Position numbers and translations under genes: made by a program
Notes under the pieces: model-generated
What the model saw: only the letters and a program-made list of their open reading frames with translations
What the model was told of the DNA's origin: nothing
Databases searched by the model: none
Shown here: piece by piece, positions 39,301 through 54,300 of the stretch
Layout of the letters: every line of letters begins with the position of its first letter
How positions within the stretch are numbered: the first letter of the stretch is position 1
NCBI RefSeq assembly: GCF_963678635.1
Contig: NC_087063.1
Coordinates: 22,824,701 to 22,888,700 of the forward strand
Reading direction: 5' to 3'
Length of the DNA: 64,000 nucleotides
Source: Symsagittifera roscoffensis
Taxonomy: Eukaryota > Xenacoelomorpha > Acoela > Convolutidae

Positions 39301-42300
39301 AGGATAATGATTCTCACGCACTAACCACTCAGCCACCGATGCTTAAAGAATCACAGAGAATAGCAACCAATCGAGCAGAGATAAGATACTATGAAATTTC
39401 TAATGCTACAGATCATTATTGTAGCAAAAAAGCAACCAAATAAGTGAACACATTTAATGAACACTTTTATTTGCGAGCTACCTTAGACAAAACAAAAAGC
39501 TTCTTAGTAATATACCAACGTTCGCAAGCTGGCTAGCGTAAATAGAAATAGATATTATCTTAAGCTAGCTCTAGCGCCAGTGTTTCTACAGATTTATTGA
39601 GAAGAGAAAATATGTGCAGATCTGAGATGTGTGTAGATTAAAATTTCAACAAAAAGCCAAATTATCCGGAACAAAATTGCCTGCACCAATAAAAACTCTA
39701 AAAAAAGCTTTCAGAATGCAATACAGAAGCCAAGTTTTCAAAAAAGACCTTAATGCCGAACTAAGCAGACAAAAATAAGCAGACAAAAATCGAAATTAGT
39801 CAAAACTTTCTATTTGCAAGAAAAACAAGTCTCAACTGGAAACAAAATCCCTGGCTCTGTCGTCTCAAACATGGGGGTTACAACAATTTGGAATAAAGCT
39901 GAACAATCGAGCTACGGGAACTAAGTCGACAAAAATAAACAGACGAACGATAATACGAAAAAGCACAAAACTCTAGTTTGCGAAAAAGGGCCCGATCAGA
40001 TTCAAACTGCAACTCTTTGCCATCTCAAGCAGTTGTTTTACCTTTACGAGAAATGCGCCGAATAATTTATTGGATTTGAAGTTATAATTACCAAGCGCTA
40101 ACAAAGCCGAAAAACCTGAGCAGAAACCCTTCATGCCGTAAAAAAAATTCAGAAAAATTCTTAATTTATAAAAAATGTCAAGTCCCCTTTCCCGTAAGAG
40201 CTCACACACGCGCACAAAAAAAACTTTCCGGACGACGCAACAAAAGGCCAGTAAATCAATATAAATCAGGCTGAAATTCAGGCCGATAAAAAGAAGAAAA
40301 AAGTGAAATTTTAAGAAATCGAGCTGGTTAATTTACAACCAATGTGAAAAGCCGAATTTCGATTCGGCGCATTTTTAAAATACTAAAAACTGCAGTTTAA
40401 ATTTTGATTCGGCCGAATTTTTTAAATACTAAAAACTGCAGTTAAAATTATTTACAGCAAAAATAAACTACTAAGCAGACAAAATATAAGCAGACAAATA
40501 ATAGGCCGAAACTTTTTTGAACCGGAACAATTACCGTTTGAAAAAACTGGTCTTGGTCAGATTCTAACCCAGGACCTTTGGGGTCCCAGACACATTCGTT
40601 ACCACCAGGCTAAGCGTGCATGAGACGCTACACAGTTTGAATTATTTAAGAACGAAGGAACCGCCAATTCAATGAGTCCTGTGGACAAAGTTGTTTACGG
40701 GGAAAAAGTCTAGTACCCAATTGCAATACCCTTGCTATCACAAGGGTAAAAAGGACTCTCATAAGTACTCGCAGAACAATTTTTCACTTCACCATCACAG
40801 AAAATGAATCAATTTACGAGACCAACTCCAATTTTTCAAAAACTAGAGCCTTTTAATGGTGTATAAAAAAATAATAAAGAAAAAAATAACGCTGGCATCT
40901 GGTACAACTTTACTGCGAAAACAAAGTAGACCATAGCCAACAGATGTGTCAATGAACTAAAAAAACCGGAAAAAAATGCCAACAGACAGTTGGAAATGTC
41001 AACGAAGGCCAAAAAACATTAAAAATACTGACTTACTATTTTTTTTGAAAAATCTCATCTTTGGAATTTCAAAGAAATAAAATAGATGGCCTTGAAGTTC
41101 TTCGAATTTCTAGAAAAATTTATGATTGGCATTTTTCTGATAAAATTAACCCAATTCGAAAAAAATGATTAAATCAGTAGAATTAAAACTTTTATTTTGC
41201 TGGGAATTGATCACGTTTTTTGTAATCTTTACTCTTTCATTGTTCGGTAGTGGAAAGAAAGCTACAAAATTGAAGCTGAAAAGAAACCAAAAAAACCGCA
41301 AAAAACATAGTGAAGCCTCAACATTCTGGAAAAAAAACTTATCCTACGTTCATCGACTCTTAGAAAATAAACATGAGGAAGTTGCATTTCGCAAACACAA
41401 GCAAAAAATGGCAAAAACGAACTCTTAAAGGTTATAAAATAAAATATGAAGAAAACGTTGCCTTTCTTTTAAAAAAGAAATAAACTGAATTGAAAAAAAA
41501 AGAAAAGTTAAGCTTTGAAGAGAAGTTTGCCGTCCTTTTAACAAAGGAAATGAACTCAAAGAAATCAGAAGTCAAACAGCGAAAAACACATTTGAGCTAG
41601 AAAAACTTTAAGACTCTTTCTTTTAAAAAATTGAACACCAATGCGAACAGGAGCTTCGCACCACTTGCGATAACACATTAAAATAGCATTGTAGGCTAGC
41701 AAACAGGAAATGTACTAAGAAAAATAAAAAAAGCAAAAAAAAATTAAAAACCACAAAAAACTTCTAATTTTTGTCTGAAAGGATGTTCTTTTTCCAGGAA
41801 ACATGTCCAGAAATACAATCGTTGGCGTTTAAGGAAAATTCAAAAATAATGATGGAGCGGCAACTGAGCCAGCGAAACTTGGGTATATTAAAACTGTTGC
41901 CATTAAAAACTTATATTTTAAGACTAGCATTTTGTACAAGTCAGAGGGGAGCAAAAATAACTGAACACCTTGAAAATACCCAAATAAGTTCACTAACCCA
42001 AAAAATTATTAGGCTAAATAATTTTATAGCGCCAAATAAATTTTTTTAGAAAAAACAAAAATAAATAAAAACGAAGTCAAGTGAAGTAAAAACAAAAAAA
42101 GCAGGAGTAAATCAAAACACTAAAAGAAACTACAATGAAAATTGCAGAGCAAAAAAAAACTATTCTAAGATGTGGCAACTCAGCCGACAAAAATTAGGCC
42201 GATAAATAATAGGCCGACAGTTCTATTTGAACCGGAGTATTTTCTGTTTGAAAAAAAAACAGGTTATGGTCAAATTCAAACCATGGAACGTGGCCGTCCC

Positions 42301-45300
42301 TGTCGTATTCGTTACCTCCGGGTTAAATTGTCTAGAGACGCTAAAAAAATGAATTCGTTAAGAACCAAGGTACCAACCACTAGACGAGTCCTGTGAACGA
42401 GGTTTTTTCTCGGAAAAAGAATTTAGTACCCGTTTGCAATGCCCTTTCTAATTGCAAAAAAATAATCACGACCTATATAAAAGTCTTCACTACGTTCATT
42501 GACCTCAAAAGGACTAAAAGAAAAAACAAGAAAAGTTTTTTCAGAAACCAGTAAAAAACTGCTCTGCGCCGGAATTGATCCCCACCTCGAAATTAAGAGT
42601 CACGAGTCTCAGCATCTGCGCCACATTCGCTTACAAACTTTGAACTCAAGTCACAAATAAACCAGCTACAAAAATATAATTATTATGCTAAATGCTTGTT
42701 TTAAGAGTGACATCAAATAAATGGAACTTTTGAGTCATGGGTTGCATAAAAAAGTGGAATTCGTAACATTACGCTACACTCACTAGCAAGCATTTAAAAA
42801 CAAAGCCAACTGACAGTTGGAAAAGAGTAATGAACGCAAGAAAACTGGAAAAAAACCGACTTGTTTTTTTTCGAAAATTTTCAACTTTTGATTTTCGAAA
42901 AGAAAACTAGATGGCCTTTGAAATCTTTGAATTTGTAGAAACATTTATGATTGACAATTGTTTTGTTAAAATTGAAACAATTTGAAAAACTGGATCAATA
43001 GGTAAAACTTTTATTTCGCTGAGAATCTGATAATTAATTTCCATTTACGAAATTAGAAATCAATCACATTTTCCGTGACCTTTACAATTTTGCTGTTCGA
43101 TAGTGGAGTTTGCCTTCCTTTTAACAATAAAAATGCACTGAAAGTAAAAAAAATCACATGTCAAGCCGCGAAAAATCAAAATAGAGCGTGAACAAAATTA
43201 AAGACTTTTTCCTTGAAAAAAAAACAAAAAAAACAGCAAGACCTCACTACGTTCATTACTATTAATCATGCGATACTAAGCAGGCAATACTTGGAAAGAC
43301 GACCACTTACAAAAAATTTAGCTATAAAATCTTTCAAAGCCACTTCGACCCAACCTTGCCTATGCAGAATATAGATTATCAAACTATTTGTGCCTTAAAA
43401 AGATGAATTTGGAGGCTGCTAAACCGAAACCATTTAAACAGTAGAATTTCTATTAAAACAACATATTTAATAACATTTGAATAGAACGGCAATCTAAAAT
43501 GCAGACATGCTCAATAAATATCTGTTGGCCAGACACTCCATCTGAACAAGTGTGTTAACTGCTTCCTCGAATGATTCAATTGCCTTTTTAAATCTAGTTG
43601 TCAACCCGCTCTATATCTAGTTCGATCTAGAATCTAGTTCTATATCCCGCTTTGGTAACGCAAGCTGATCTACAGGTAAGTAAACAGAAAAAAAAACAAT
43701 TACTTTTTTAGACTTTCTTTTCGAAAATCCTCAACTTTCAAATTTCAAAGAAAAGAATAAATAGCCTTAGGTCTCTTAGACACTAATTTGATTTTGAGAA
43801 CCCAATTTGAGACAACTGGATTCGCTGGGAAATCTGATCCAAAATTCCATTTTCGAATTTAGAAGTCAAACACGTTTTCCATAATCTTTACACTTTCACT
43901 GTACGATAGTGGACTTTTCCTTTCTTTTAACAATGAAAATCAACGTAACTTGAAAAGAAATCAAAAATCAAAGCGCGAAAAAAATTTGAGCCTGAAACAG
44001 TTTTAAATTTTCCAGAAAAAAAAATCACCGCGACCTATATAAGAATCTGAACTACGTTCATCGACGCTTGAAAAATTATTGCCTTTTTTTCTATTACTTT
44101 TCAACTATCTTAAGATAAAACCCACGTTTAAGCTCTTCTGTAATTGGTTTTTGTAATTGGCACTATTTTTATTAACATAACCCATTTAAAGAAATCTGAG
44201 TCAATCGATAACTATTTTCGTTCCGCTGAGCAATCTTGAATTGAAAATCCAACTCCAAACGCGAAAAACCAACTTTGGCGTAAACAGCTTTTAAGACTTT
44301 CTGAAAAGGAAACGAATAAAAAACGACACGACCTTAAAAAATGTCTCCACTTAGTTCATTGACACTTTAAAACGCTAGTCTCATGCCTAACATAGTAAAA
44401 CTACGCATCCGGCAACAATAACATGTAAAATTAAAACGAGATTGGATAGGTGAGGAAAAGCGCCCCAACTTCAACTGCAAAATTTCTCTGAACAGCTATC
44501 ACAGCACAGGATAAAGTATCAATCATATCTCACGAGATAATCACAAATCACCTGTTTATTATTTCTCTGCAGTTTAGAGTCCACTTTATCTCTGGCAAAG
44601 CCGATACACCAGCCCATGAACTCTGGACTCATGTCTGGGCGAGATGACATCTGGACTTGGCTGCCGCTTTTGGAGGCATTCTCGAGCAGTTTGTGGATTT
44701 GAAGGGAGTTTAGGGAATTGCATTGCGTAACAAGAGACTCCGCGTCACTTTTTGAGAACTTCGTTGCACATCGCAAGACAGATAAAGCCTAAAATGAAAA
44801 GAAGGAGAAATTGTCGTTGCCCAATGTTTATTTTTAATAGTAGATAAACAAAGTTACAAAGACCCTAAATTCATATCAATTTGAAAAAAAAAATATGATA
44901 TAGGCACCTAATTTGTATCAAATTAAAGTAATCTAACACGTTTATAGACTACTAGAGGATTATCAAGGAATCCTACCCAAAATTTATACCAAATGAATTA
45001 AAACAAAAAACATTAAAATATGCTGTTTTTAAGAGCTCCAAAAGCTCAGATTTCAGCGCGAAAAAATGGCAGTCTGTACTAAATTACTCGTAGTAACCAG
45101 CAAATTATGTACTGCGAAGTAATTAAGAACAGTTTGAGGAGGGAAAGGAGGTTTATATCTGGTGTCGGGTCACAATCTGTGGGTTGCAATTGGAGAGACA
45201 TTTCTTCGAAAACAACACTGCTCGAAGTTTGCGCATTCAATTGATTCAAACCACATTGTGCTTGACTTAGAGCTGCTTACGTGTTTCAGTTTAGTGAATT

Positions 45301-48300
45301 CCTTTTCGGCTGCTAATTCAAGTCCCTCCCTTCCTGCCCAGGACTCAATTCGACTCAGTCTTCGCGAGATCCTCTCTCCCCAAGCCACAGAGCACAGGTG
45401 TTGCGTATTCAGCTGAGAACATTTCCAGAATTATATCAACGACAAAGTTGCAAAAAATGAACAGATCAATAATTGTGAAAACTATTAATTCAAACTGAGA
45501 AAAGTTATGCTTTGACAAGGCGGCGTTATTTTTCTACCATTATGTAGTAAAAACTCATGCTCGACTGGTCAATGAAAAGCTACCAGACTGTGTTAATGCA
45601 TACTTATCACGACATGCGCATGTAGACTTAGCGTAAAAATAAGACAAGGTAGACCTTTTGCGACCTGATTGAACCTCCAATTTTATTCAACTTCTAGCTT
45701 TCATATGCTTTTATATTGGATTGTGAAATTATAAAATATTAGATAACACAAATCATGATCCATGATAACTGAGCCCTAAATAAATATTTTAACTGAGCAG
45801 TTTATATGGTCAAAGCACTTGACTGGCTGGTTGGATTAAAATTGATATCTATCTTAACCTAGCTCAAGCGCCAGTGTTTATCCAGATATATTGAGACTAA
45901 AGAAAATATGAGTAGATCTAAGACTTGCTATTGGACCACCGAGGAAAAAACAACGCGGACATCATAGTGTACTTTCACTTCACAAACAAAAGAGATTATA
46001 GCCAACAAAGTGTCCATGAACTCCAATAAACCAAAAAACATAGCCAACAGAGTTGGAAAAGAGTCAATGAATGCATATAAACAAAAAAATAGAGACTTTT
46101 TGTAATTTACACTTTGATAAAATAAACCAAATTTTACAAAAAATTATAAGGTAAACTATAGAGTATTAAAAAAACTATAGAAAACAAAAATAATAAACTG
46201 TAAAAAAAACAACAGGTAATGTTTTTATTTCGCTGGGAAATTTGAAAATTAACACAGAGGCGAAACGGAGCACAATCACATGCAATGAAGAAAAAAAATG
46301 AAAAACGTTGAAAAAAACTAGGTGAACCGAAAATTTAGTATAACTCGATAAAGGTCACCTAGGGCCCGCTAAAACTGGATACACGTGTTTGATAATTTTT
46401 GAATTTTTTACACTGATGAGGTACGAAATGCATAATTTCAAAAATTGGACTGCCCGAAACCTTAGTTGTTTCTCTACTAAATTAAATGAAAAGCGACATT
46501 TTGATATTTGACAATTTTTCCACAGACATAACATTTCTCTTACAAAAAGTAGACGCTTCGACAGAAAAAATTCACGCAACCGTTTCTTTCGCAAACGCTT
46601 CTGCAGGAAAAGATCGCGCAACCGCTTGACCTTTTCATCTCAGATTTGAGATTTTTAAGAAAAAAACGTTTAAAAATCAAAAACTAACGTTTAAAATTCA
46701 AAAACTAGACTTTCCTAAATCTGTAAACCTTTTCAGCTAAAAGCAGTTTGTGGCCGGTAAAGTAGAGAAGATTCCCAAAATCGGGTTTCTCGATTGAATA
46801 CTTAACCTGAGAATTGGCACGATAATTTTCGAGTGAACTCAAATAACTTCCAAATACCGGCCGAAGTTTCACAAATTTCCCTTGTTTGAAGGCCATAACT
46901 TTTTTCAAAAACTAGGCGTAGCAAATTACAAAGGTAAGCTACCAACAATCTGTTGTGTCGATTAAACTTATGATAACAGATTTGGCATGATGTTGATCGA
47001 GAAAAGTAAAAAAACTGTCAACAAATCAAATAGTTGACATTTCCAAGAAACATAGCTATTTACTTAAAAAATTGCACGCATCTGCTTCTGCAAAGAAGAC
47101 TCTCCCAACTTGTAACTTCGATTGCACCAAAAAACCAAGGTTTGGCTGGGTAGCTCTCGAGAAAATTCAAAGTTTCAAAAACGGTAAAAAAATGCTGACT
47201 TTTCCGAGGGCCATAAAATCTTGTGGGAAAAACTAGGGGTAGTTGCTTATGCAAAAGAGCTTCCTACAACCCGTTCTTTGGATTGAACACAACATCTCAG
47301 ATTTGTGAGGGTAATTTTCAGTTAATTTCGTACAATTTAGAATAAAAAATACTCAAAAAATCTACAAATTGACTTATCCGAGGATGATAACTATTTGTGT
47401 AGAAAATTTAGGAGTGACCTCTAAAACAGGGGAACTTCCAACTACCCGTTATCTCCATTGAACCCATAACATTTGATTTATTTTTGAGAAACTCAAGGTA
47501 AGTTTGTGAGATTATAAAATTATAAAAAACTTCATCAATTTATGTGTAAAAAAGTTTGGACGTAGCCGCACATGGAAGGGACCTTTTAAGTCCGCTGTAC
47601 TCATTGATACAAAAATCTCTGATTTGGCTCATTAGTTTTAAAAAAAACAAAAAAATCACAAATATCGGTCAAATATTCCCCCAATGATTTTTTCAAAGGC
47701 TGTAGACAAAGTGGTAAATCAAAAAAAGGCCAGGTGATTATGCAGGCACACAAGAGTGCAAGCGGTCTTTCTATGGATTTTCCTTTTTTGAAAATCGTTA
47801 AAAACAATTTTTGAGGGAAAAAAAACAGATTTTTTGGCAAAAGTGATAAAATTTTCCATAGCGTCTCAAAAATAGTAAAAAAAAAATCCTAAATATTTTC
47901 ATAATACCTGTTTTATGGAACAAGAACTATAGATAAACATGCCAAGGAAAACATCTGAAATTCAAATTAGAATTTGAAGAATTGTAAAAAGTGGAATTAA
48001 GGCCGACAATCTTTGAGCAGACACCAGTTGAGCCGAAAACTTGACTTTGTAAGAAAACTTTTAGAAGTTTCATGCCCCCTGACACAACTTTGTATTAACA
48101 CCACCTAACCAATAGTTAATAGTAACTTAGTACCCAGGCAGCGAACACCCACCCATGGGTGATTCAACTGATTTTGTTAAACTATTTGTTAACCCGAAAA
48201 AAGTCTACATTCCGATTACATAACTCATGCTAGTCGCAAGTGTAAAAAACACGTTCAAAGGTAGAGGTCGATCAAGTTTTACGCGACTTTTACATTGTTG

Positions 48301-51300
48301 CTGTTGAATTGTGGCGTTTGCCTTCTTTTAACAAAGAAACTGAACTGAATTGAAATTGACACCAAAAGTCAAACCTCGAAAAAAGTTCGAGCCTGAACAA
48401 ATTTTCCCTTTCCCTGAAAAAAATCATCGAGACCTATATATAGTCTGAACTACGTTCATCGATCTTAAAAAATGACTTTCGAACATTTTTGCCTTTGCTA
48501 TTGGAGAGCGTAATTTGCCATCATTGCTTAAATGCTTTCGAATTGAACCCAAAAGACTCCCCTGGAAAAAACTACACGACAAAGTTTTCAATTCGCTCAA
48601 TGACACATCGCTCATTTTTGTTTGCATAAATCCAATTCTACTGAATTAAGGAAACCCAAACTCATCATTTTGTTTGCAGTGTGATCTGTTTAACTGCAGA
48701 GAAATTATAATGAGAATCTAGACTGACTAAAGCGTTGAAGATGAAGGTTGCGACGTATCTCAAGATGGAAGTGAATATCTGCAGATTCAGCGCCGCATTC
48801 ACTCTGCACTTCCTCAACAGCACCCACGCAGACGCCAGAATCTCAATCGCATGGGCTGCAAACACACACTCGCGCAATAAATATTTATGATTTTAATAAT
48901 TTATTGCTCCGACTACCGAAGGTCAAGAGCTCGAATTCAATGAATTTTTGCCAGTGTGAAGACAAAGCGGCGTACTCTTTTCTTCTCCATCTCATATAAC
49001 TTAGATTGACGATGTAAAAAAAAAATGCCATCGCTTCGTTTTTTAAAACGCCATCGCTCAAAAACACCGAAAAATTAAGAAAATGAATTTTTTTCTTAAA
49101 AAAACATTGTTTGGCTTTTATTCAACACCAACAGCAAAGGCGTATGCTACCAACTACACTTTGATACTTAATTCATAATGATTAATCCATGTTGATATTT
49201 TAACTTGGTTGGATAATTTATCAAAACCGACACTGATTCAAGACAATGATTTTGGCCTTACTTATTTCTGGTGCCTCATTGCGAGTGCCAACTATGTCTG
49301 AGGTGATCCATCTGTTGAGGTAATGTGTCGAGCGCGAAGGGTCAATCTCACGGTCAACTAAAACGAAAAAACTATTTTTGATTCAGTCGAATTTATTTAC
49401 TGTTTGTATTAGAAGACACCGATCGCGCCCCGTTCTAATAAAATATAAAACCACTTATTAGACTTATTAAAAACACTTATAAGATGATATTAGAATGTGT
49501 GTTTATGTTTTATTGGAACCTAACAAATTGACAGTTTTCACTAATTTATATATGCTTAAAACTGTGTATCCAGCCATTATGCAAAGCCAATTTTACAGTT
49601 ATTGGACTATTTGAACCGCTGTTTGATTTTAAAAGTTAGGAAACTCAAAGGATGTGGAAATGATACGGTGACAAACCTTCCGGCGGAGTATTTCTATCTC
49701 TGTCTGAGGAGTCGAAGAAAGCGCCAATACAACAGTCCATCTCCTGCAACACCAGCTTCACAAATGTCCTCAGACACAGTCGGGTGAGTTGAAAGAGATG
49801 TTGCTGGGCAGAGACAGTGTACTGAAATAGGACTGTGTCCTGATGGAGGAAGTGGTGCAGTTCAGTGCAGTTGGCCATCCACACTGCAACGCCACAAGCA
49901 ACAGCACCACGTGTCTGCAAAGTAGCACAGATCTTTTTAATTATTCAGCTCAAAATTATACACAGGGACGAAGCGGAGTTGCGATAGATAAATATATGCC
50001 AGTTTTCAGGCGTAAAAACAGACAGGAAACACTGCTACATCTGCAAACGTCCCGTAACCTGTTAACAAACATCCCGAGCTGTGGTAACTTTATATCAACA
50101 TAGCCAACAGTGTTGAAAAATGTCAACGAACGCAAAGAAACAGAAAAAAAAGACTTGTTTTTTGACAGATAGCCAAATGTCATTTGAGAAAGAGAAATGA
50201 ACGCAAGGAAACAGAAAAAAACCTGACTTGTTTTTGAAAAACTTCAACATTCGAATTTTAAAGAAAAACATATGCCTAGAGCTCTTTCAATTTCAAGAAC
50301 AAATTATGATTGGTGCTTTTTTGATAAAATTAACCCAATTTGAGAAAATTGGATCATTATGTAAATATTTAATTCCGCGGGGGAATTCCGAACATTAAAA
50401 TCCACTTTCGAAACTAGAAGTCAGTCATTTGTTTCGTGAACTTTACACTTTTGCTGTATGACAGTAGTTTGCCTTCCTTTTTACAGTGGAAAGGAACTGA
50501 ACTTGAAAAACCAAAAGTCAAACCGTAAACAATCAACTTAAGCCTGAACAATATTTGAGACTTTTTCCTGAAAAAAACCTTGACACACCAATTGCGATAC
50601 AACAAGTATAAGATTAAAAAAGCCAACAAATTACAACCGACAGCAATTGAGCTGAAAACCAACCGAAATGTGCTGCTTTTACAAAGTTCGAATCTGATAA
50701 AATACGAAAAGGCAACTCTTAGCGTAAACACAATAGCAATACAGTTAACATGCTATTATTTAACTATGCGTATATACTAATCGATAAAAAATATACTGAT
50801 AACCATTTGACCATTCTGTAGGGAAAAAAATTTGGCACCCGATTGCACTACCCTTGCTTATCGCATGGGTTAAAATCTACTGAACAGTTTTCACTACGTT
50901 CATTACTCTTGAAATTATTCAACTTTCCAATTTTAAAAGAAAAAATGTCCCGCCTTAAATCTCTTTGAATTTCGAGAAAAATTTATGATTGGGACTTTTT
51001 TTTGATAAAATTACCCTTATTTGAGAAAACTGGGTGTTAAGTAAAGTTTTTATCAAGCTCCGAAATCTAAAAAACAAAATTCACTTTCAAAACAACAAAT
51101 CGATCACGTTTTTGCGCCGTTTCCTCTTTCGCAGTTCGAGAGCGAATTTTGCCTGCCTTCTAGCAAATGAACTTGAGTTGAACTCAAAAAGCGCACATAT
51201 ACCTAAGGGTATTCATGATTGATTTAAAATGTATGAATACATTTCTGTAGTTATTAGATCACTTCAAGACTTTTCCAGAAGAAGAATCATCCAGATCTAT

Positions 51301-54300
51301 ATAAGAGTCTGACTACAATCATCACCTCTTAATAATCCCACAATTATTTTTTTTTATCATGTGGATATATTCCAAATTGGTGTCAAAAAAGCAGGCCCTG
51401 ATAGTATTCGAACCCATGGCCATTGAAAAGCCGGCTCAGACGTTGCCTCCAGGCTAAACCTGCAGCATCACAAATTTGAATAAAATCCAACGGAATTTTT
51501 TAAATAAAAAAAATCGTTTTTGTCAATAGAAAATGGTCAATAAAAAAGCGGCCGTAAACAGTTGTGTCACCTCTAGGCCAGATACGGCGAATGAAATAGA
51601 ATTTAAAATTACCATGTTGAAACTAAGCTGAAAATACCTGAGCAGAAACCTTTCATGCCGAAAAAAAAATCTTAACTAAATTAAAAAATATTTAAGTACC
51701 TTTTCCCCTCAGAGCACAGGCACGCACAAAAAGAACGCAATAAGAGGCCACTAGGTCGATATGAATTAAGCCGACACTTATTAACCCGATAAAAAAGACA
51801 AACAAAAATTCGATTCAACCGGATTTAAAAATGCTAAAGCACTTGAAGCAATTGCAGTGAAAATTGTTTATAGCAAAAAAAAACCGATTCTTAAATCTGG
51901 TAACTAAGCCGATGAAACATAAGCAGACAAGTAATAGGCCCCGTTTTTTTGAACCGGAATATTTACCGTTAAAAAAACCGGTCCTAGTCAGATTCAACCC
52001 CGGACCTTTGCCATCCTAGGCGTATTCGTTACCACCAAGCTAAGCGTGCAAGATGAACTACAAAATTTGAATTTTTCAAGAACCAAGGTTTCACCAGTTC
52101 AATGAGTCCTGTGGACAAAGTTGTTTACGGGGAAAAAGTCTAGAACCCGAGAACTTTGGAGTCCCAAGCGTATTCGTTACCTCCAGGCTAAGTGTGCAGG
52201 AGAAACTAAAAATATTGAATTCATGATGAACCAAGGTACCACGAGTCCAGACGAGTCCTGTGGACAAAGTTGTTTACGGAGGAAAAGTCTAGTAAAATCG
52301 CAAGGGTAATTATGAGCCAAACTATCAAATGATTCAGTGACACAAGTATGTACCTGAAAAAAGTCCATATTCCGATTTGACGCTTGCTAATCGCAAACAT
52401 AACAAACGTGCATATTGCCAATCAAAAGAGAAATTCATCCAAAACTCAAGTCATTTTGTGAGCATTTAATGAGCGATTAGTTTAGCTTCAAAAAAAATTG
52501 GGGGCGAGTATTTCCGATGCTCTTCATAATTGCAGAGGCAATAAAAATACGCAGAGGCAATAAAAATATAGTTTTTGGTCATATTTAGAAGTATATTTAA
52601 AGAAATATATAGAAAGCGGGAAAAAAATCTTATCAAACCTCAACAAAAAACTTTTGAAATTAATTTCTACAATGATGAAAGTCAACTTTATGTTGAGGGT
52701 TTACTTAAACTCTACCTTTACAACGACTCCCCTGCAACGATGACTTACCTGAAGCACATTTGCTATGCTGTGGCTGACTGCGGAGAGAAGAGACTGCACT
52801 TTTCTCACACGGAACACTATCGATGGACTGTACTTGGCCGAAATGCGGAACCTAAACCACACCTTATACGACCATACAACACATTCTTTCGATACAAAGT
52901 TTGACAAAGTTTAAGAATGCATTGAAAAAGGGCGTTTTAATTTAAAAAGTCTTGGAGCATGATTTTTTACGAAAATTCAAAGCACTTAATCATCCATCAC
53001 ACACGCCAGAAGAGGGCAGAGTTAGCAACTCAATTTGAATCAAATCTAATCCTTTTTTTACTGAGTTAGCTAATCTTATTGACGAGAATACCTATCAATT
53101 AGGTTTGAAGATCATTATGGTCGTAAAAGCATTGAGTCTATATTCCAAATCACTGAAAGCACTCTTATATGTGAAAGATAATCAAACTTTAGTTTAGTTT
53201 TCTAGGTATATTATGTACCAGGAGCAGTAGCGGTTTCAGGAGGTCTTCTCCCTCCCTGGGGATTCGACTCTCTGACCACCCAAAGGGTTCCCCACTTTGG
53301 TAGCTGACCACCGAAGGCAGTGATGTCCAGGGGCGGATTTAGGGGGAGGGGGGCGTTGGGACGCTTTTTTTCAGGGATTCGACCCCCTGCCGACCCAAAG
53401 GGTCCCCCTTTGGTACTTTTTAAGAAATCCATTTTTGGTGACGAATCCTAAAAGGCGCCAATATATACTAACTTTGAGGGGGAACGCGCGCCAAGAAAAA
53501 CGCAATTTTTTTTGTCAAAATTTTCCAAAAAGTGCCCAACAACGGCTTTTTTAACTTGTTTTTTCAAAAATTTGCCACCGGCACAGAAAATTTGGCCAAA
53601 AAAAACTTCTTTTAGTGCTTTAGGAGAGCTCCGAAAACAATTTGGTTGACCTAAAAAAAGGTCAAAATTTTCGAAAATTTTTTGAAAATCCGCCCATCCC
53701 CCCCCCTCGAAAAAATCCTAGATCCGCCCTGGTGATGTCCATTTAAAAAAATAAAAATCAAATTCAAATTTTTCGCAAAAATTATAAAAATTGTTTGACA
53801 TCTATTTAAATTTTTCGGAAACTATTTTTTGGAAGTGTATTTTTGCCAGTTTCTAATTAATTCAAAATCAATCTTTTCCTGATGTTCTCTATCTTGAGCT
53901 GATTTTTCCTACTTTCGGTTAAAAAAAAGGCTTTTGAAAAAGCTCGTTCTGCATTGGCCGGAGAAAACAGCTGCGGAAAACAGTCTACCAGCTGCAAGCG
54001 AATTCAAAATTGATTTTACTTACTGTTACTTTTGCGGTTGTTCGCAATTAGTAATCGCAGGAATTTTGAATGTTCGACAATCTCTGTTGAGCTAAGTCGC
54101 CAAGTTTTTTATCTATAGTCTTCCAATCGGGCAAATATTCAATTTTTTGGATAGCTTCCAAAAGTTTTATATTGTTTTCTCCACGAAAAATCTGAATTGA
54201 TAAGTTAGTTTTTGCAAAAAGATGCTCTAGCTCTTCGGTTTGGCCTTCCCGGGAAGTAACTGCAGTAAATCTATGGCCGATCGTCAATTGTTTAGGGTGT

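Noticed and set aside
41165-42049. Plus-strand open frames of 87 and 92 codons inside the largest afadin intron
   Set aside because: They read through family A, T and S material and are Lys/Asn/Phe-rich as expected from AT-rich non-coding DNA.
52575-52904. 110-codon open frame on the plus strand, GC-richer than its surroundings
   Set aside because: The coding signal belongs to the minus-strand afadin exon at 52749-52851, which has family similarity, splice sites and matching phase.
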